From positions 533 to 37,994 of the forward strand of contig NZ_JAGGPW010000020.1 in NCBI RefSeq assembly GCF_018613655.1: a stretch of 37,462 nucleotides of DNA. The letters run 5' to 3'. The position numbers and the translations under genes are program-made. A model generated the notes under the pieces. The model was not told the origin of the DNA. It worked only from the letters and a program-made list of their open reading frames with translations, and ran no database searches. Source of the stretch: Planococcus sp. ISL-109 (GTDB lineage: Bacteria; Bacillota; Bacilli; Bacillales_A; Planococcaceae). Below are positions 37,407-37,462 of the stretch, in pieces (positions within the stretch are counted from its first letter, which is position 1; the number at the start of each line of letters is the position of its first letter).

Positions 37407-37462
37407 GAAGTGGTTTAGGTTTGGTTTTGTGTGGAACTGGCAATAGAAATAATTAAGAACGC

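Larger units (their letters stand above)
36586..37462. other. Gene-free repeat region at the right end
   Basis: No protein-like frame is supported across nearly 900 bases. The stretch holds a possible ywlE promoter, two family 2 copies, an unexplained segment (37016-37260) with CCACTG/CAGTGG arms at about 37064 and 37130, a G+C-rich block (37266-37366) and a perfect hairpin (37376-37406). Confidence 0.6.

Overview
The window reads as chromosomal DNA of a low-to-moderate G+C Bacillales bacterium. Protein similarity and gene order point to the Planococcaceae (Planococcus/Planomicrobium-like); this is inferred by eye, not from a database search. The order ywlE-rpiB-ywlG-glyA-upp-(mnaA)-atp operon-ywzB-murAA-mbl-fabZ is the Bacillus subtilis backbone. 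The spoIID, spoIIQ and spoIIID genes that sit between murAA and mbl in B. subtilis are absent, which fits a non-sporulating lineage.

Layout from left to right. (1) 1-550: a structured intergenic repeat and a small DUF2187-like gene. (2) 564-10528, minus strand: a complete dppABCDE-ykfABCD cluster. It imports dipeptides and murein peptides and breaks them down (D-aminopeptidase DppA, LD-carboxypeptidase YkfA, L-Ala-D/L-Glu epimerase YkfB, gamma-D-Glu endopeptidase YkfC, second ATPase YkfD). A terminator and three 122-bp tandem hairpin units separate the dpp half from the ykf half. (3) 11005-11194, plus strand: an unrecognised micro-operon coding for a 35-residue membrane peptide and possibly a 6-residue peptide. 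(4) 11264-17640: an IDEAL-domain protein, a translationally coupled SWIM zinc-finger/SNF2 ATPase pair, an unannotated 47-residue coiled-coil protein downstream of a short SSB, and YwpF. (5) 17640-21631, minus strand: fabZ, epuA-like, mbl, murAA, ywzB (cell envelope). (6) 21814-29138, minus strand: the complete F1Fo ATP synthase operon atpZ-I-B-E-F-H-A-G-D-C with a near-consensus promoter. (7) 29504-36585, minus strand: mnaA, upp, a LOV-like PAS/GAF/degenerate GGDEF/EAL protein, glyA, ywlG, rpiB, ywlE. (8) 36586-37462: a gene-free stretch made of repeats.

The most notable non-genic signal is two families of dispersed, highly structured intergenic elements. Family 1 (about 122 bp, copies at 4631-4996, 23726-23856 and 29348-29484) is a nested hairpin flanked by direct repeats; its stems change sequence between copies yet still pair, and the copies lie at or just after the stop codons of dppE, atpG and mnaA. 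Family 2 has copies at both ends of the window in opposite orientation. The most notable protein is the EAL enzyme at 31406-33580: its sensory PAS domain looks like a LOV photoreceptor domain, but the photo-adduct cysteine is replaced by glycine.
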